Below are positions 32,974 to 45,518 of a stretch of 64,000 nt of DNA, piece by piece. Both the position numbers and the translations under genes were made by a program. Origin of the DNA: Leptoclinus maculatus (taxonomy: Eukaryota; Chordata; Actinopteri; Perciformes; Stichaeidae). Each line of letters starts with the position of its first letter. The first letter of the stretch is position 1. The notes beneath the pieces were generated by a model. It was not told the DNA's origin. It did not search any database and was given only the letters and a program-made list of their open reading frames with translations. The DNA is taken from contig JAVDOI010000120.1 of the NCBI GenBank assembly GCA_032191485.1, positions 176,501-240,500 of the forward strand, written 5' to 3'.

Positions 32974-35900
32974 TCATACTCTTGGGTGTTTGCTGACTGT
33001 GCTGTACAGTGCAGATAAATCACCCACAGCTTCTTGACATCTTGATCTGTGAATGAAAAACAGTAAGCTCACAATATTAACTAAGAACAGGTTTAAACAG
33101 CAATAAAAGCAATGACCGTTCCAAACTTTGTGCAGCAAAGACAGATTGAACAGACTCACTCGTTGGCAGCACTGGCACTCTTAAAGTTGACACTTGTGTA
33201 CTCCACATCCTCCTCTTCCTCCTTGCGTCTGTGGGGCCGAGCTGGCCTGATGTTGGAGTAGAGAAGATCTTCCTGGTTTCTAGAGAAGCTCACGCTGGCA
33301 TAGCAAAGCTCTTCCTGCTGCTCCGCTGGTGAGCTCTGCACCAATAAACAAGAGTATTAAGCACCTATTGGATAAGTATATTTGTTGTTGGCCTGTAATA
33401 CAAATGACCAAATAGTAAAACATCTGCAGGGTTAAAGGTGTGGGGGGGGGGGCTTGTTCTGCAATTATTTCGTCAACATTCATTCAAAGTTCTCATGTTG
33501 TGGCATCAAACCTCAGATTCAAAGTCTTGACTTCTCTTTTAGTCGTTGTAATACCTCCTGGTCACCAGCAGAGGTTCATGAAGTTTCCCTTCATCTACAA
33601 ACTGTTAACATGTATCTGTGGATGGAGACGTGTAAATCCCCCAACAATGAAAGGGCCAAAGCCACATCACCTACAGTGTTGATAACAGTGTCTCTGTCTC
33701 AGCACCTTATAGTTTAAGACAGAGAAAGGCTGGATAAAGCCGGGGTGGACAAACTTCTTTGATTGTGGGTCGTATACAGAAAACCATAAGGAGTCACAAG
33801 CCAAACAATAGTAAATGTGTAGTTTTCAACCAGTCACACTGCAAGAAAATCAGTGATTCTAGACCAGAAAACATTATCCAATGTACGAAATGTGGGACTG
33901 ATGTTTAGTTTTATATTGTCTTCTAACATTATAGTCTTTTGTCCCCTTCAACGAATTCATTGCAAATCAAGCAAACACACTTCCTCTTGACTTCAGTACT
34001 GACTTTCCATACGTTTCTGAAATGTTCACCACTCACTTGCTGTCTTCCATCTTTTCAGTTCCGCCATGTTTACCTGATAAACTGAAGTAAATGTTTTCAT
34101 AGTAATAAATGTAGAGCAGCTGTTCAAAATGGCAGCGACATCTAGTGTTTAAACTAAGAAGGGCAATGTACACACAGTGTAATTTATTAGAAATATGCTC
34201 AAACCAAAGTCTAGTTTATTTCTAAAAAAATCAATAAAACCAGGGTGTGACATGCACATATAGGTCCATCATTTTGGAAATGAACAGGATGAAAGTATCC
34301 AAATAGGGACATAAAGACTTGAAGAAGACATGATGACTATTTAAATGTGTTTTAAAGTGAACTCTTTGAGACACCTGAGCTCTTCTTCCTCACCTGAGCG
34401 TTGTTGTCTGGTCTGTCTCCAGACTGGCTGGTTTGTGTCGAGGACCTCTTTCTTCTGGATAGAACAATAAATGAACAAACAAATGAATCATCAAATAAAG
34501 TTAATCAACAACTGAGCGATTGTAAGATGCATTACTGAATATAATCACAGTAAAGCTGAACTGCTCACCTAATCAATAAGAAGGCAGTGAGGATTATGAT
34601 AGCCAGGAAAATAGCAGTGGTTGAGCCAACAGCTACTGTTGTCATTGAATCTGGAAACACTGATCAAACAGAACAATTAGAAACTGATCATTGAAAATAA
34701 AATGATGTTCAGACAGAAGCATTCTAAATAAAGATGTGTATAACCTCAGCTTTTGCTTGCTTTTCTTGCCCCATAATATGAAATGTATCTTATAAGGTTA
34801 CAAGGGTTTTATTTGTCATTGTACAACAGGGTTGCACATCGAAATTTAGATTGTAGTCCAAATTTGCTACATAGGAAAGAAAACAAACAACAACAAAAAA
34901 ACTATTATATATGGAGGATGAATTAATTAACCAACAGGACAAAAACAAGACGTTTAACAAAGTGTAACAGAATCTCTAAGACCTCAGGATCTGCTCTATG
35001 CAGATGATAAACTTCTTTATCTATTTGTGACTTCCAGGGCGAGTGTGAAGCAGTTGGGTTGAACGTCACATCATAGAAATAAAACGAGTAGAACGGACAT
35101 TCACATTCAAAACAACGTAGCTGGATGGTCAGAGCGGTGGCCATTTGGTGTACTGTTGCCTTTGCGACTGTTGTAGCGAGCTAACTTCTATACAAACTAG
35201 TTTTCCAGTAAGAACACAAAATATATATATACTTCATCCACACACACTTGCCAGTGTAGGAAAGAACATTGGGGCTCATTTTGTGTAGCAATAAAGCATG
35301 GTGGTTAGCCAGCTTGCTTATTTCTTGAACGCTACACTGCTACAGGTCAGAGTCACTGAACTGCCCTCCACTATCTCAGCAGAGGGACTCACTGACACAG
35401 AGGGAAGCTTTGGAGCATCTGGAGATTTGTTGCAGATATTAAGATTGTGTTACTACAAAAACACAAGTGGTATTTGAAGAAATGTAAATAAATAAACTGT
35501 GAATGTTTGTGTGTAGCAGCATTTCAGACTTTGAAGTTGGTCTGACAAATGGATGTGTGATGGTTTGAATCTTGATACCAAAACAGAATAAAACCCTAAA
35601 ATGTCCTGAAGCTGCTCAGTGAATTACAGCAGACTGAATGTGAAGCAAGTAGAGCTGAAGAAAGTAGTTATGATCAGTGGAATCTTCTCCTGCAAAGACT
35701 GGACAGATTTAAGATGTTTGTTATCTTTAATAAACTGTTTCACTCACATTTCACATCAACATAGATGTATTCAGACGTCGTCCTCCCCAGCTGGTTCTCA
35801 GCTCTACAGTAATACTGTCCAGAGTCAGAGGACTGGATGGAGCTGAAGACAAGCTGAGGTTCTCTACTGAGAGGAGGAGGGTCTGGATTTACATCCTCCT

Positions 35901-38900
35901 TGTACCAGATGTAGTTAGCTGCTGGGTTAGCATCACTGCTACAGGTCAGAGTCACTGAACTGCCCTCCACTATCTCAGCAGAGGGACTCACTGACACAGA
36001 GGGAAGCTTTGGAGCATCTGGAGGAGACATTAATAAACATACTTAAAGATTATAATATGTTATCATATAATATTTACCATTTTAATGAATATTTCAGCTT
36101 GTTTGTTTCAGACTATCCCTATTATTGATCACAGCAGCTGTCCAGAGTGCTGATCCTGGAGCTGTCACAGGTGAGACTCCTGCTGGTGTAAACTGACAAT
36201 AAGAAGCCTTTAATCATTTGTAATGTTCAACAACTCCACACATTCTTCTCTTTAGATGCTGCTTGTGTCGTTAGCTGAGTCTGTCCTCTCACTTCTAGCT
36301 GTTGTAGGGAGTTATTGATTGTTTCTTCACCCAGCTGGCAGATCACTTCTAGTTATGTTTTGTCAAATTTTTGGAGTTTAATTTTGGGTGAAAAAAGCTG
36401 TTATATATATTTTCATCGGTTCAAACTCAACAAACTCCCTTCTAATATATCCTGGTACTCACAGCTGTTGTATCATCAACTATTTTCAAATGTTACCGGC
36501 CATTTACATATTATTATATTATTAATATATATTATATTATCCAGCCTCTGTGGTTGTAGCAGCAATCCTTTTTTTCCAATGTATTACTACAAGCATGAAG
36601 ACTGTCTCTCTGTCAAGTCTGTAGAAACTGGAAATTCCATTTATTTGTTAAAGTTACTGGTTACTTGGTCTTTTACGCCCATCTCACCTGGAGCCCATTC
36701 TCTCATTAGTCCCTCAGTATTTACATCAGTCCACTTGCAGTTGGTCCCTGACAGATTGTCTTGTGTGTTTCTGCCAAGCTCTCCAGTGTATTCCTAGTTC
36801 CAGTTTCTGATATGCCAGGTCTGACCCTTTTTGTGGTGTTTGGACCTTGCATTTTCTGACTTTCTGCCCCTTTTGGATTTCTTTTCCTGATCGTTATTTT
36901 TTTTTTTTCAGGAGAACCAAACCTATGGGGTTGGGAAATTAGCTGCATTTATATAGTGCTTTTCTAGTCTTAGCGACCACTCAAAGCACTTTATAACACA
37001 AGGTAGCGTTAACATATTCACAGACACACATTCATAAACTGGTGGCAGAGGCTGCCATACTTTTCAGTTACACAATCACAGCCATTTGGAGTTCAGTATC
37101 TTTCCATAGGACACTGCACGAAGACTGAAGGGGCCAGGGATTGAACCACTGACCCTCAGAGTAATGGAAGACAGCTCTACCTCCAGTAGACAGTTCATTA
37201 ATAATCATTTTGGTACCCCTTAATTTGCATGCATATGCAATGTTGTTGAACCTCCACAGGCTGACACAGTGGAGTAAACTTACACACTGAAGGAGAACGA
37301 TGATCCTCATATCCTCTTACAGCACAGGAATAGCTGTCTGAAGAACCAAAGTCGACTAAAACTGAAGAAGATGATGTCCAGATCTTCTGTCCGTTCTTGT
37401 ACCAGAAGTAGGAAGAACGATCAGGCAGAACACAACTGCTGAGACACTTTATCTTCGACCTGGTAGAACCTGATCTGCTCACCAGCACCTGGAGACCTGG
37501 ACCTGTGAAGAAGAACAGAAATGTTATTTTATTAAACTGTCAACATTCACACAAGACATTCATATTCTAGTTTTCTAGATGTTGAACATTTGGAGATGAA
37601 TAACATGTGAATTAAAATGTTACCTGTGACGGACAAATTGACTCCAGGTGAACCACTATATTTCTCATCTGGTTGGTTTGTCATGAACCTGAACTTGTAC
37701 TCAGCTGAGTCGCTCTCTCTCAGGTCTGTGATTCTCAGAGTGCACTTCTTCTTCTCATAACGTTTGTACTGCACACGACCTGAATACTCAGAGTCTGTTG
37801 TCAGATCCACAGGTTCACCATTTTTCTCTTTAGTAAACCAGAATCTGTTCCTGATAACACGGTGCTGTATTCTAGATGGGTATGTGTAGCTGCAGTTTAT
37901 TTCTACTGTTGATCCTTTTACAGCACAGACCTCAGTAGGAGTGTAAGTCACTCCCCAGTCATCCTGACTCTGTATCACTGAAACACAGAGCACATCAGGA
38001 ACCACAGTCAGACTCAGAACAACATCAGAGGACACACTCTCATTAGTAGTGAAGTAAAGAAAGAGTCAACGATGTACACATGATCTCTGCAGTTGGAAGG
38101 AACAGCAATGTATTGAACCTGTCAACTTAAACACAGTGAACAAGATCAAAAAGCAGAAGTTTAGATATTAGAAGGGTGCAGTTCATGAGATAAAGAGTCT
38201 TCTTTGCTCTGTGGTTTTCTGTCTGTGGTCAGCTGCTGCAGAGTGAATGGAAACTGTAGAGACATGCAGAACACTGAGGTGTGAGAGAATAGTGTGAAAC
38301 GTAGATAACAGATCACTGACAGATAGCATCTTTTAAGCATTTGACTGGTAATGGCTTACAAAAGTCAACACAAACACAAGTGCTCTTACCAAAAATCTAA
38401 ATTTGCAGCATCTGGCAGTGAATTAATTGATTGTAACACTCCCCTAATCCGCAAAAAGAAACAGACAAAAATAGTGAGAGAGTTCAGCTCCAGGCAGCAG
38501 TGCTCTCTGCTTGTTCTGTGTTTGCAGGTTGAACTCTTTAAGGTTCAAGTCTTTGTTGTTGTTGTTGCACTAGAGTCTAATTGGTTGGAAGATCTGGGGG
38601 AATAGCCTGAACATCCTGCATGTTACACCTACATTGCTCCTCATTCACAGGTGCTTCTTTGCACGTATGTCCACACATTTGTTTTGTGTTTTATTTTTGT
38701 TTCAAACACAAAGTTTGTCAAAGCTACAATCATGGACGCATCAAAGAATTTGTCATTTGGGCACAGGCCCAGGGTTTGTAAGTGTCAGGGGAACCCTCTG
38801 GCCTTCACCTACAAAATGTAATTTAAAGAGATGTGAACCAAAAGAGACAAAATGCAGATAAAGGAAACACAAAATTACTACAAAAAGGGGCAAAACATCC

Positions 38901-40023
38901 ACAAAGAGACACAAAACAACTACAAAGAGACACAAAACAACTACAAAGAGGCTCAAAATGACTACAAAGAGACACAAAACAACTACAAAGAGACACAAAA
39001 CAACTACAAAGAGGCTCAAAATGACTACAAAGAGGCTCAAAACAACTACAAAGAGATGCAGCACAACAAGCTGTAAACACAACATGGACATATTGTTTTA
39101 TTTTACAGTTGATATGGTCCTTATTTGCATAACCAGCAGATACAGAACAACACAAGCATTTATTTAGAGTTGTGTTTTTGGACATTTAATGAATGAAAGT
39201 CAATTATCATAGTCAACACAATAGTCTGCTAAAACACATGGTTGATAAGAGCAGTGAGAATTAACTAAAACATTCAAGTTGTGTGCCAAAAGAAAAAAAA
39301 AAGAGCTAAAAGACACTAAAAGACTCTGTAGAGCTGAGTTGAACTGCAGATTAAGATGATTATTCACTGCGGCTTTGTTACTACAAGAAACTCTTTTGAC
39401 GTCATGAAGTCGTTTGCCCCATTGTTGTTCATATAAAGACATTCATTAGTGCAACTTTAAGTTTTGTTGTCGACTTTGCAACTCCTACAGTGAGTATGTT
39501 GTGTGACTTGAAAGACATGATACGCACTCATGTTATAGTTCCTGTATTAAATATGCTATCAGAAAGCTAACAGAGTCTAAATGTGGTCGAATGAAACGCT
39601 GGCTGAATGATTGGAGGAAGTTCCACAGAGAGATTAATATTATGAAACAAATCTAGAGCATATTTTTTTGTTAATGTTCATGAAGTCATTACTTTCATCC
39701 ACATAAACACAACTTTACTGTCTTAATGGAGCACAATTCTTCAGTTTATACAGTTCATGATGTTAAGGTACAAGTGTACAGAGATGCTGCTGGTGTTAAA
39801 AACAGCTCTGTGTTGGTCGTCCTGTAAAGACTTCAATCTAAAGAGAGAAAAGTGAATGTTGCACCACATTTTATAACATCAGATCTGTTTATTAACTGAA
39901 AACACACCTTCCTCTGTTGTCCTGAGGTGCACTAACGGCCTCACAATATAAATGTAGATGTACAGTACCTTGTACAGAGAGAAGGAAGACAACAAATCCA
40001 CTGGCTGCTGCTGGTGAACTCAT
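32974..40023 (-). CDS. CD22/Siglec-like inhibitory receptor 2 (Ig-reduced), 429 aa
   Basis: Coding exons in transcript order: 39969-40023 signal; 37624-37977 V; 37284-37502 C2; 35748-36017 Ig; 34569-34650 transmembrane; 34394-34454, 33160-33335 and 32974-33046 cytoplasmic. They total 1290 bases in phase. V has the YKFRF strand F with the arginine that contacts sialic acid in Siglecs. The tail has three ITIMs (LCYASV, LLYSNI, VEYTSV) and a final ALYSTV. It is the tandem paralogue of gene 3 at 45519-51937 but has only one of its three membrane-proximal Ig exons. A broken Ig exon remains at 35337-35418. The remaining Ig exon still joins the transmembrane exon in frame, so a shorter receptor is plausible. 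The transmembrane exon also has an alternative acceptor 9 bp upstream, in frame. Confidence 0.8.
34790..35060 (+). mobile_element. LINE remnants including a YADD reverse-transcriptase box
   Basis: About 34800-34880 resembles a LINE 3' tail (TTTATTTGTCATTGTAC) in reverse orientation. At about 35000 the + strand reads DLLYADDKLLYLFV, the catalytic YADD box of a LINE reverse transcriptase, within a fragment of about 25 codons. The same remnant recurs at 47335-47610, so it predates the gene duplication. Confidence 0.4.
35337..35418 (-). pseudogene. Truncated Ig exon stub in gene 2
   Basis: Only the first 80 or so bases of an Ig exon (start of the VEGSSVTLTC module, with its acceptor at 35419) remain. 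The sequence then switches to TTCTTGAACGC, which matches TTCTTGAGCGC at about 48468 in gene 3, just beyond that gene's second Ig exon. So an internal deletion removed the distal half of the exon and its donor. The stub cannot be spliced normally. Confidence 0.75.
36945..37195. repeat. Dispersed fish repeat, copy 2
   Basis: Carries GCATTTATATAGTGCTTTTC, AGCGACCACTCAAAGCACTT, CAGACACACATTCATA and a GGGATTGAACCACTGACCCTC block related to 6471-6660 and 49985-50062. It lies between the C2 and Ig exons of gene 2. Confidence 0.65.
38866..39060. repeat. 21-bp-unit minisatellite
   Basis: About eight to nine copies of a unit like ACACAAAACAACTACAAAGAG, in the first intron of gene 2. A two-unit relic is visible at about 51470-51515 in the paralogous intron. 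Open frames on both strands are by-products of the 21-bp (7-codon) period. Confidence 0.9.
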
Positions 40024-40084
40024 AGCTGCTCCACTCTTTTAAATCAGCAAATAGATCAGAAACACTTCATGTCAGTAAGTCAGA

Positions 40085-40112
40085 AACATTTCTACTTTAA
40101 AAAGGAGGGTGT
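40085..40112 (-). promoter_or_regulatory. Candidate core promoter of CD22-like gene 2
   Basis: Upstream of the signal exon the block containing AGAAACATTTCTACTTTAAA and AAGGAGG is kept in genes 2 and 3 (about 51997-52020) and in the gene 4 relic (about 53722-53746). Read on the minus strand it has a CTCCTTTTTAAAG core, TATA-like, about 70 bp before the ATG. Inference from conservation only. Confidence 0.35.
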
Positions 40113-40835
40113 GTCTTTGAAGTCAGCTTGTGTCTTCTGGGGTTGGTTCAACGCTGCTGATTAACACTGACCTGGCTTCCTTCCTCTTCACATTGTTAAT
40201 ATACTTGAACAGACCAATGATGGAAAATCCTGAAGTTGAAATAAAGAAATCATTATTTCAGTTGTTTTGCAAATGATGCATGAACTTCTTGAAATTGTGT
40301 TGTATAAAAATGACAATAAGAGAGTCATTGTGTGTCTCTGACACAATTTTAGGAAGAATTACTTCTTTTTCTTCCTCATATTCCATGTCAGGTCAAATGT
40401 ATTAAGAGCCCCAGTCTAACTGTGATACTGGGCTGGATGCTGGATAACTGGGTCATGAATAGAGACACGGGTAAAGCACTATGGCATGTGATGCTTAAGG
40501 AAAGTGCACAGAAGATTTAATCAGTGTGCAGAGCTGATGTTATGGTGAGGTCTGCGTCTAGCACGTCACAGCTTCCTGTTTCAGCTTTGAGAGGTGATTA
40601 ATAATACTGATTAACAAACCTGCTTCCTTTATTGCTGCAGACAGAAATGACAGACGTGTTCCATGAGAACAAAACCATGAAGTTAATCAAATCAACAATG
40701 TTTAGATAGTAAGGTAAAACTACTGATGAGATATTAAGGAGGTAAAGAAGTGTTAACATGACAAAGCATTGCTATGCAAAACTAATAATAGAACAAGCCA
40801 GCAGCATAAAACAAGCTGTGTGAGGCTACAATAAG

Positions 40836-41215
40836 GCACAGTGGTGCTCTAAGCTAAATGCTAACGTCAGCATGCTAACATGCTCACAATGACAATACTA
40901 ACATGCTGATGTTAAGCAAGTTTATCTGTGTTAACAGGCTAACATTTGGTAATTAGCAGTAAACACAAAGTAAAGCAGAGGATGGATGTTGCATTTCATC
41001 ATAGATCAAAGTGTATGAAGGATTAAATCAAAAGGCAGGGCATCACCAACGTCTGTATGATTCATCTTCAAGGGACCACGAATGTCCGTATAAGGTTTCA
41101 TGTCATTCCATCAAATAGTTGTTGAGATATTTCAGTTTGGACTGAAGTGGTGGACCGAGTGACCGACCGACCGACATTGTTGTCCCTAATGCTAAGCCGC
41201 TAACATAAGAGCAGG
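40836..41215. repeat. Fish dispersed repeat (GCTAACATGCT type)
   Basis: Contains TGCTAACATGCTCACAATGA, CATCAAATAGTTGTTGAGAT and the closing GACCGACCGACCGACATTGT, a widespread teleost repeat. A fragment of its start also lies at 52165-52210, where it abuts a broken Ig exon. Confidence 0.75.
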
Positions 41216-42111
41216 GACGTATCAGAGAACCAAACACTAAATGGACCGCTGTCCCAAAGGCGAGGCGCCAGTACAGTGTAGCGTTTTTCGATTTTAGCAG
41301 GCTGAATAAATAATGATTGATTAATATAAAAATATGTAATGATTAATAATAATTCAATTATGATTCATAAAACCATAAATTAGTAAAAAAATGAATAATG
41401 ATGGTACTCGCCTTCTGCCATAAGACACACAAGTAACAGAATTTAACATTACATTAAATTTGGGACGCCACCCAATTATGGAAAAATAGGGAAAACTTAT
41501 AATTAATCACTTTAGTCTCAATCTTTGGGTTGCTACGGAGTTCTTGTAATGTTGAACAGTGACTTATTATTTTATATACACACAAATCTAATGATCAAGT
41601 TCTTTATAAATGAAATACGTATTGGATTAACTACATAACTAAATTACTAAACAGAAAATAAATAAATACCCAATAAATTAACAAGATCAATGGAATTAAT
41701 AAAGGCTATAATGAAGTGTACAATTGTTGGGATTTCGCCATGTGGTTGGATCAAAGGGAGCAGAGAGTTGAGGGCCTACAGAGTAGTCAACATCCTGATT
41801 TGAGTTACGATCACACCAAGCTCTGTGAGACGGTAAGTCTCACCTACTTGTGACTTTTCATCCAAACTCAACACTTGGGGTCTCATTGGATGTGGGACAC
41901 AGGCTCCACAGGGGCTCCCTGTTCTGCAGCCCTGCTGTCCATGAAACTATAGAACTCTGCGTCACCTCCAGCTCTATGCCATCCCACGCGATTCGATTCG
42001 CATGAAAGGAATTGCGCACAACGTTGTTGCTTTTTTTACCACTCAAAAGTAAATTGAAAGCTGTTCTTGAACCATTCGGAGTAAATGCATGGTTTTGGTC
42101 TCTTTTGAAAG
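41216..42111. other. AT-rich spacer, no gene seen
   Basis: Low-complexity AT-rich DNA upstream of gene 2. A 125-codon minus-strand frame (41858-42235) has no recognisable domain and runs into the left end of the repeat at 42112. Confidence 0.5.
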
Positions 42112-43311
42112 GTAACACTCTGAGGTTTTTTCCCCAACAGTCAGAATCACTGTAAGTACTACTGGCATTGAGAAATAGAAGTTTGAACACACTGAAGTAG
42201 AAGGTTTTTATTTCCGCCTGACTATTTTTTTGCAAACAGGTGCCTGCAGATGACTATAGCTGCGACTTATTAGCTGGAAAAGACAACGGGACCACAGCAT
42301 GAAGCCTTACCTAGTCCAAGTTCAAATTTGATATCAATACCACAGAAAATGATTAGTTTACACATGTTTTACTAAGGGTATGTCTAGGCGTTTTCCAAAA
42401 AAGGCCATTTAGAGACCCATGGTAACCATGGTCACATACCCAGGCTGTGTAGAAATGTGTATTCATAATTCAAACTAAAGCTTATTCATGTTGAAATACA
42501 GTAATTTACAAGTTATTTCGCCATTATATACTTTCCTAAAGTCTCCAAAACCACACTTTGCATTGTACGCACAGACGCAGTGACTTCTGGGTTGTAGCTG
42601 TAAATCTTCCCAGTGAAGCTGTATATCGTCATTGTTTTTATTTCATTGGCTATACAAATCGTCAGTCATCAGAACGATCGGTTGCAATTGGCTCGAGCTT
42701 TACACGAAAGAAGAGGGGCAGGCACTTTCCTTCAATGCGGACTCTCGTTGGCTATTGTAGGCTGTGGACAGGACATGGAAGCTATTATTGGGTCAAATGA
42801 GGTGTCAATCGAAACGTCAGACTGCAGCCGCCATTTTGAGACACAGAGAGCGTCAATGTTTAGATGCGAACTGGAGCTACGTTGGAAAATACATAAATAA
42901 TTAGGCATATCTGCCGGCTAATTTGAAATGATGCAACAGCAGTCTGTGGGTATTTATTGACGTAATAATGTGTTTTGGACTAAATATCTTACTGGATTGG
43001 ATCGTCTGGACCTTTGCCAATGTAACAAGACCGTTTTTGTTGGAATATTATCGATGGGTGGATTACTATGAGGCTTCATTGGTGAGTTGCCTCAATTTTG
43101 TAATTGTTTATTTGTTTGTTAGTGGTCTGACATAGGCGTTGATTGGTCCGCTGTTGTGATTGTGTCTTGAAATGGTTTGCATAAATCGAATCACAAGAAT
43201 CTTAGCTTTCCAAAGATATGCCGCATCAGTACCTACCTATACATTTGTGTACATAACACAGATGTACACTTAACACTCCAAAGGCCCATGGGCGGACCGT
43301 CGGAGTGTTAA
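42112..43311. mobile_element. Dispersed 1.2-kb element, copy B (possible piggyBac-type MITE)
   Basis: Copy of the element at 19995-21092, with fuller ends. The left end reads TAACACTCTGAGG and the right end, reverse complemented, TTAACACTCCGACGG, so the two form short inverted repeats. The right terminus sits in a perfect 10-bp palindrome (TTAACACTCC at 43270-43279 and GGAGTGTTAA at 43302-43311). TTAA at the right end suggests piggyBac-type insertion. No transposase coding. Confidence 0.55.
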
Positions 43312-45518
43312 CAGGTTAATAAAACTCAGGAATAGTCTGAATTCGCAAACATGTACAAACAATAGTTTGTGGATCCTGAAAAAGAGGAGCGGAGAACTTG
43401 CCTGCATAAGGAAGAAAACACATTCTTCAGAGAAATTCTCTTTCCAATCAAGTCGACATTTGCTGGTCGTAAGGAAGAAAAATTCCATTAACTTACGAGG
43501 AATCCCGGGCTCAACCAAGAAACTCGAAGAACCACATCGACTGGGATAAAGTAACAGTTTCCGTATTTTACTGCGGCGGTGAGGATCTGCCTTGTTTTGA
43601 GTGTTTCTCTCTCTCTCTCTCTCTCTCTGATTTTAGATAGTAGGCTCGTAATTGTATGGTAGTTGTTGTTAGTTTTAAATATTATTTGACTTGATCAATA
43701 TTATTGGAATCTTATAAACTCTCTTATACTTTAAAGAACAGCTTTCTGTGATTACTTTGTGCATGTGTATTGTGATAATAGCTGGATATGTGGTCTGTGT
43801 AGTACTTTGACTATGGACATTGTGAGTGAACACTGTGATACTTAGACCAGGCACCAGGATGAAGTGACTGAGGGAGCTGTTAACAATTGCAAGGGGATCA
43901 TTTATTTCATAAAATAAAATTAATTGATGTTCTATGCAATAACCTCAGAAACGTTAAACAACAACAACATCATAACGCTACTGATTAAAGAATACATTAA
44001 GATAAGAACGTAGCACTATACAGCGCTAAATATCTTTTACATTTTGAAACAGCTGTTAGCAGCTCCCTTTCTTTAACACCTTTGCTATACAAGAAGAAGC
44101 TTAATTAAACAATATCCTTTGGCTTGTTTCAAGTACAACTTTTGACAAAAACAAATACAATTCAGGTTTTTCCGTTTCCTTTGGAATTATTGCAGGTTTA
44201 CTTCCAGTGGTAAGTGACTACATTTAGGTTTACTTGATTATCTTGATCTTCTGCCACTACACAAGACTACACATCTACTCCAACTACTTTTCACTCCACT
44301 ACATTTATTTGATAACTTCAGTTACAAGTCAACTAGCAGATTCAGATTAATATAAAAAAAATACAATCAACAAATTTCTGAGAGAAGATGAGGATTTATT
44401 GATCCCAGGGGCAGAAATTCACACGTACAATTTGATGCAAATACTTTTGGACTTTTAAGTACATTTTTTGAATGCATGATTTTTACTTTTAGGTAAGTAA
44501 CAGATGTAAATACTTCCTTCACCACTGATACTACTGTAGTAGTAAACTCATTAGCAAGACATGCTAATGCTTGCATCCGACATTAGCACACAGTTCAATT
44601 CTGTCCTTGCACTGTTTCTCTGCAAACTCTTGAGATACCGAGTATCATTTTTACTGAATCCAACACTTGACCTTCTATAGTTACAATGGCTCAGCTTTTT
44701 AAATGGTCAGTTGCGTTTCTATGCGCCACTTCATCTGCTGAGAATCTTGACAGACCGCAAAACGATACAAATCGGTGCAATCAAATCAATTTAAATAACT
44801 GCAGCCACAGGAGGAAAATAATGTGAAATAACTACAAAAAAACATTTTAAGGTGCTGAATTCTAAATTTAGAGCAAATTTATGATTGAGGGATTGCCTCC
44901 ACGCGGCTCTCAACATGGCGACAACGATGCTAAAACACTGCTAACAGTGCTGACAGAGCTAACAGCTTTTACCTGAGGGGGAGCCGGACAATGGTTGCTA
45001 CGCTTCCATGACGTCTGCTCAGGTTGACATTACTCCACTATATATTCACATAGAAGGTTGTTTGATGATATATTAAAGCTCTGAATGTTCAATTTTGCAC
45101 CTTTAAGTTGAGAAACGAGTATTTAAACAAAACACTTACTTGTGATGCACCTTAAGTAACAATTAAGAAAATGAGCAAAAGAATATTGGCAATATTTGAC
45201 AACAACAAAACAGGTAATTCAACTAAAAAGAACAGCAGAATAGAGAGTAGTAAAGACTGTTTATAGAGAAATGTACTTGATAAGATACTTTTCTAGAACT
45301 GGCAGTAAGATATTACTCCTTAGTAACATTTTAAAGCTAATTCTGTAATAGAAGGCTATTTATAAATTACAAGCTGACCACCCATTGGTTCACTGATACT
45401 AGTTCTCTGCTGGAAGTCTTAACGATGGTTATTACAGTATATCAAACCTAATATTCATCCATGTGTGTTTAATCTGCTGAAACACTGTAAAGTAACAGAC
45501 CACAGATCCGTGATGTGT
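43312..45518. other. Spacer between genes 2 and 3
   Basis: Unassigned sequence 43312-43900 with a short CT run near 43607-43630. Then about 43905-44520 matches 30960-31560, and from about 44990 on it matches 32440 onwards. No exon was found before the last exon of gene 3. Confidence 0.55.

Noticed and set aside
33440..33717. Open frames of 80 and 87 codons, repeated at 45985-46262
   Set aside because: They lie within introns of the CD22-like genes, start at a G tract and are not supported by splice sites. Conservation reflects the recent duplication.
35000..35144. Minus-strand 73-codon frame present in both duplicated copies (also 47473-47694)
   Set aside because: Conserved only because the whole block is duplicated. 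It overlaps a LINE remnant read on the other strand and has no exon support.
38753..39185. Hydrophobic Leu/Phe/Val repeat protein and Lys/Thr repeat protein
   Set aside because: Both are readings of the 21-bp minisatellite.
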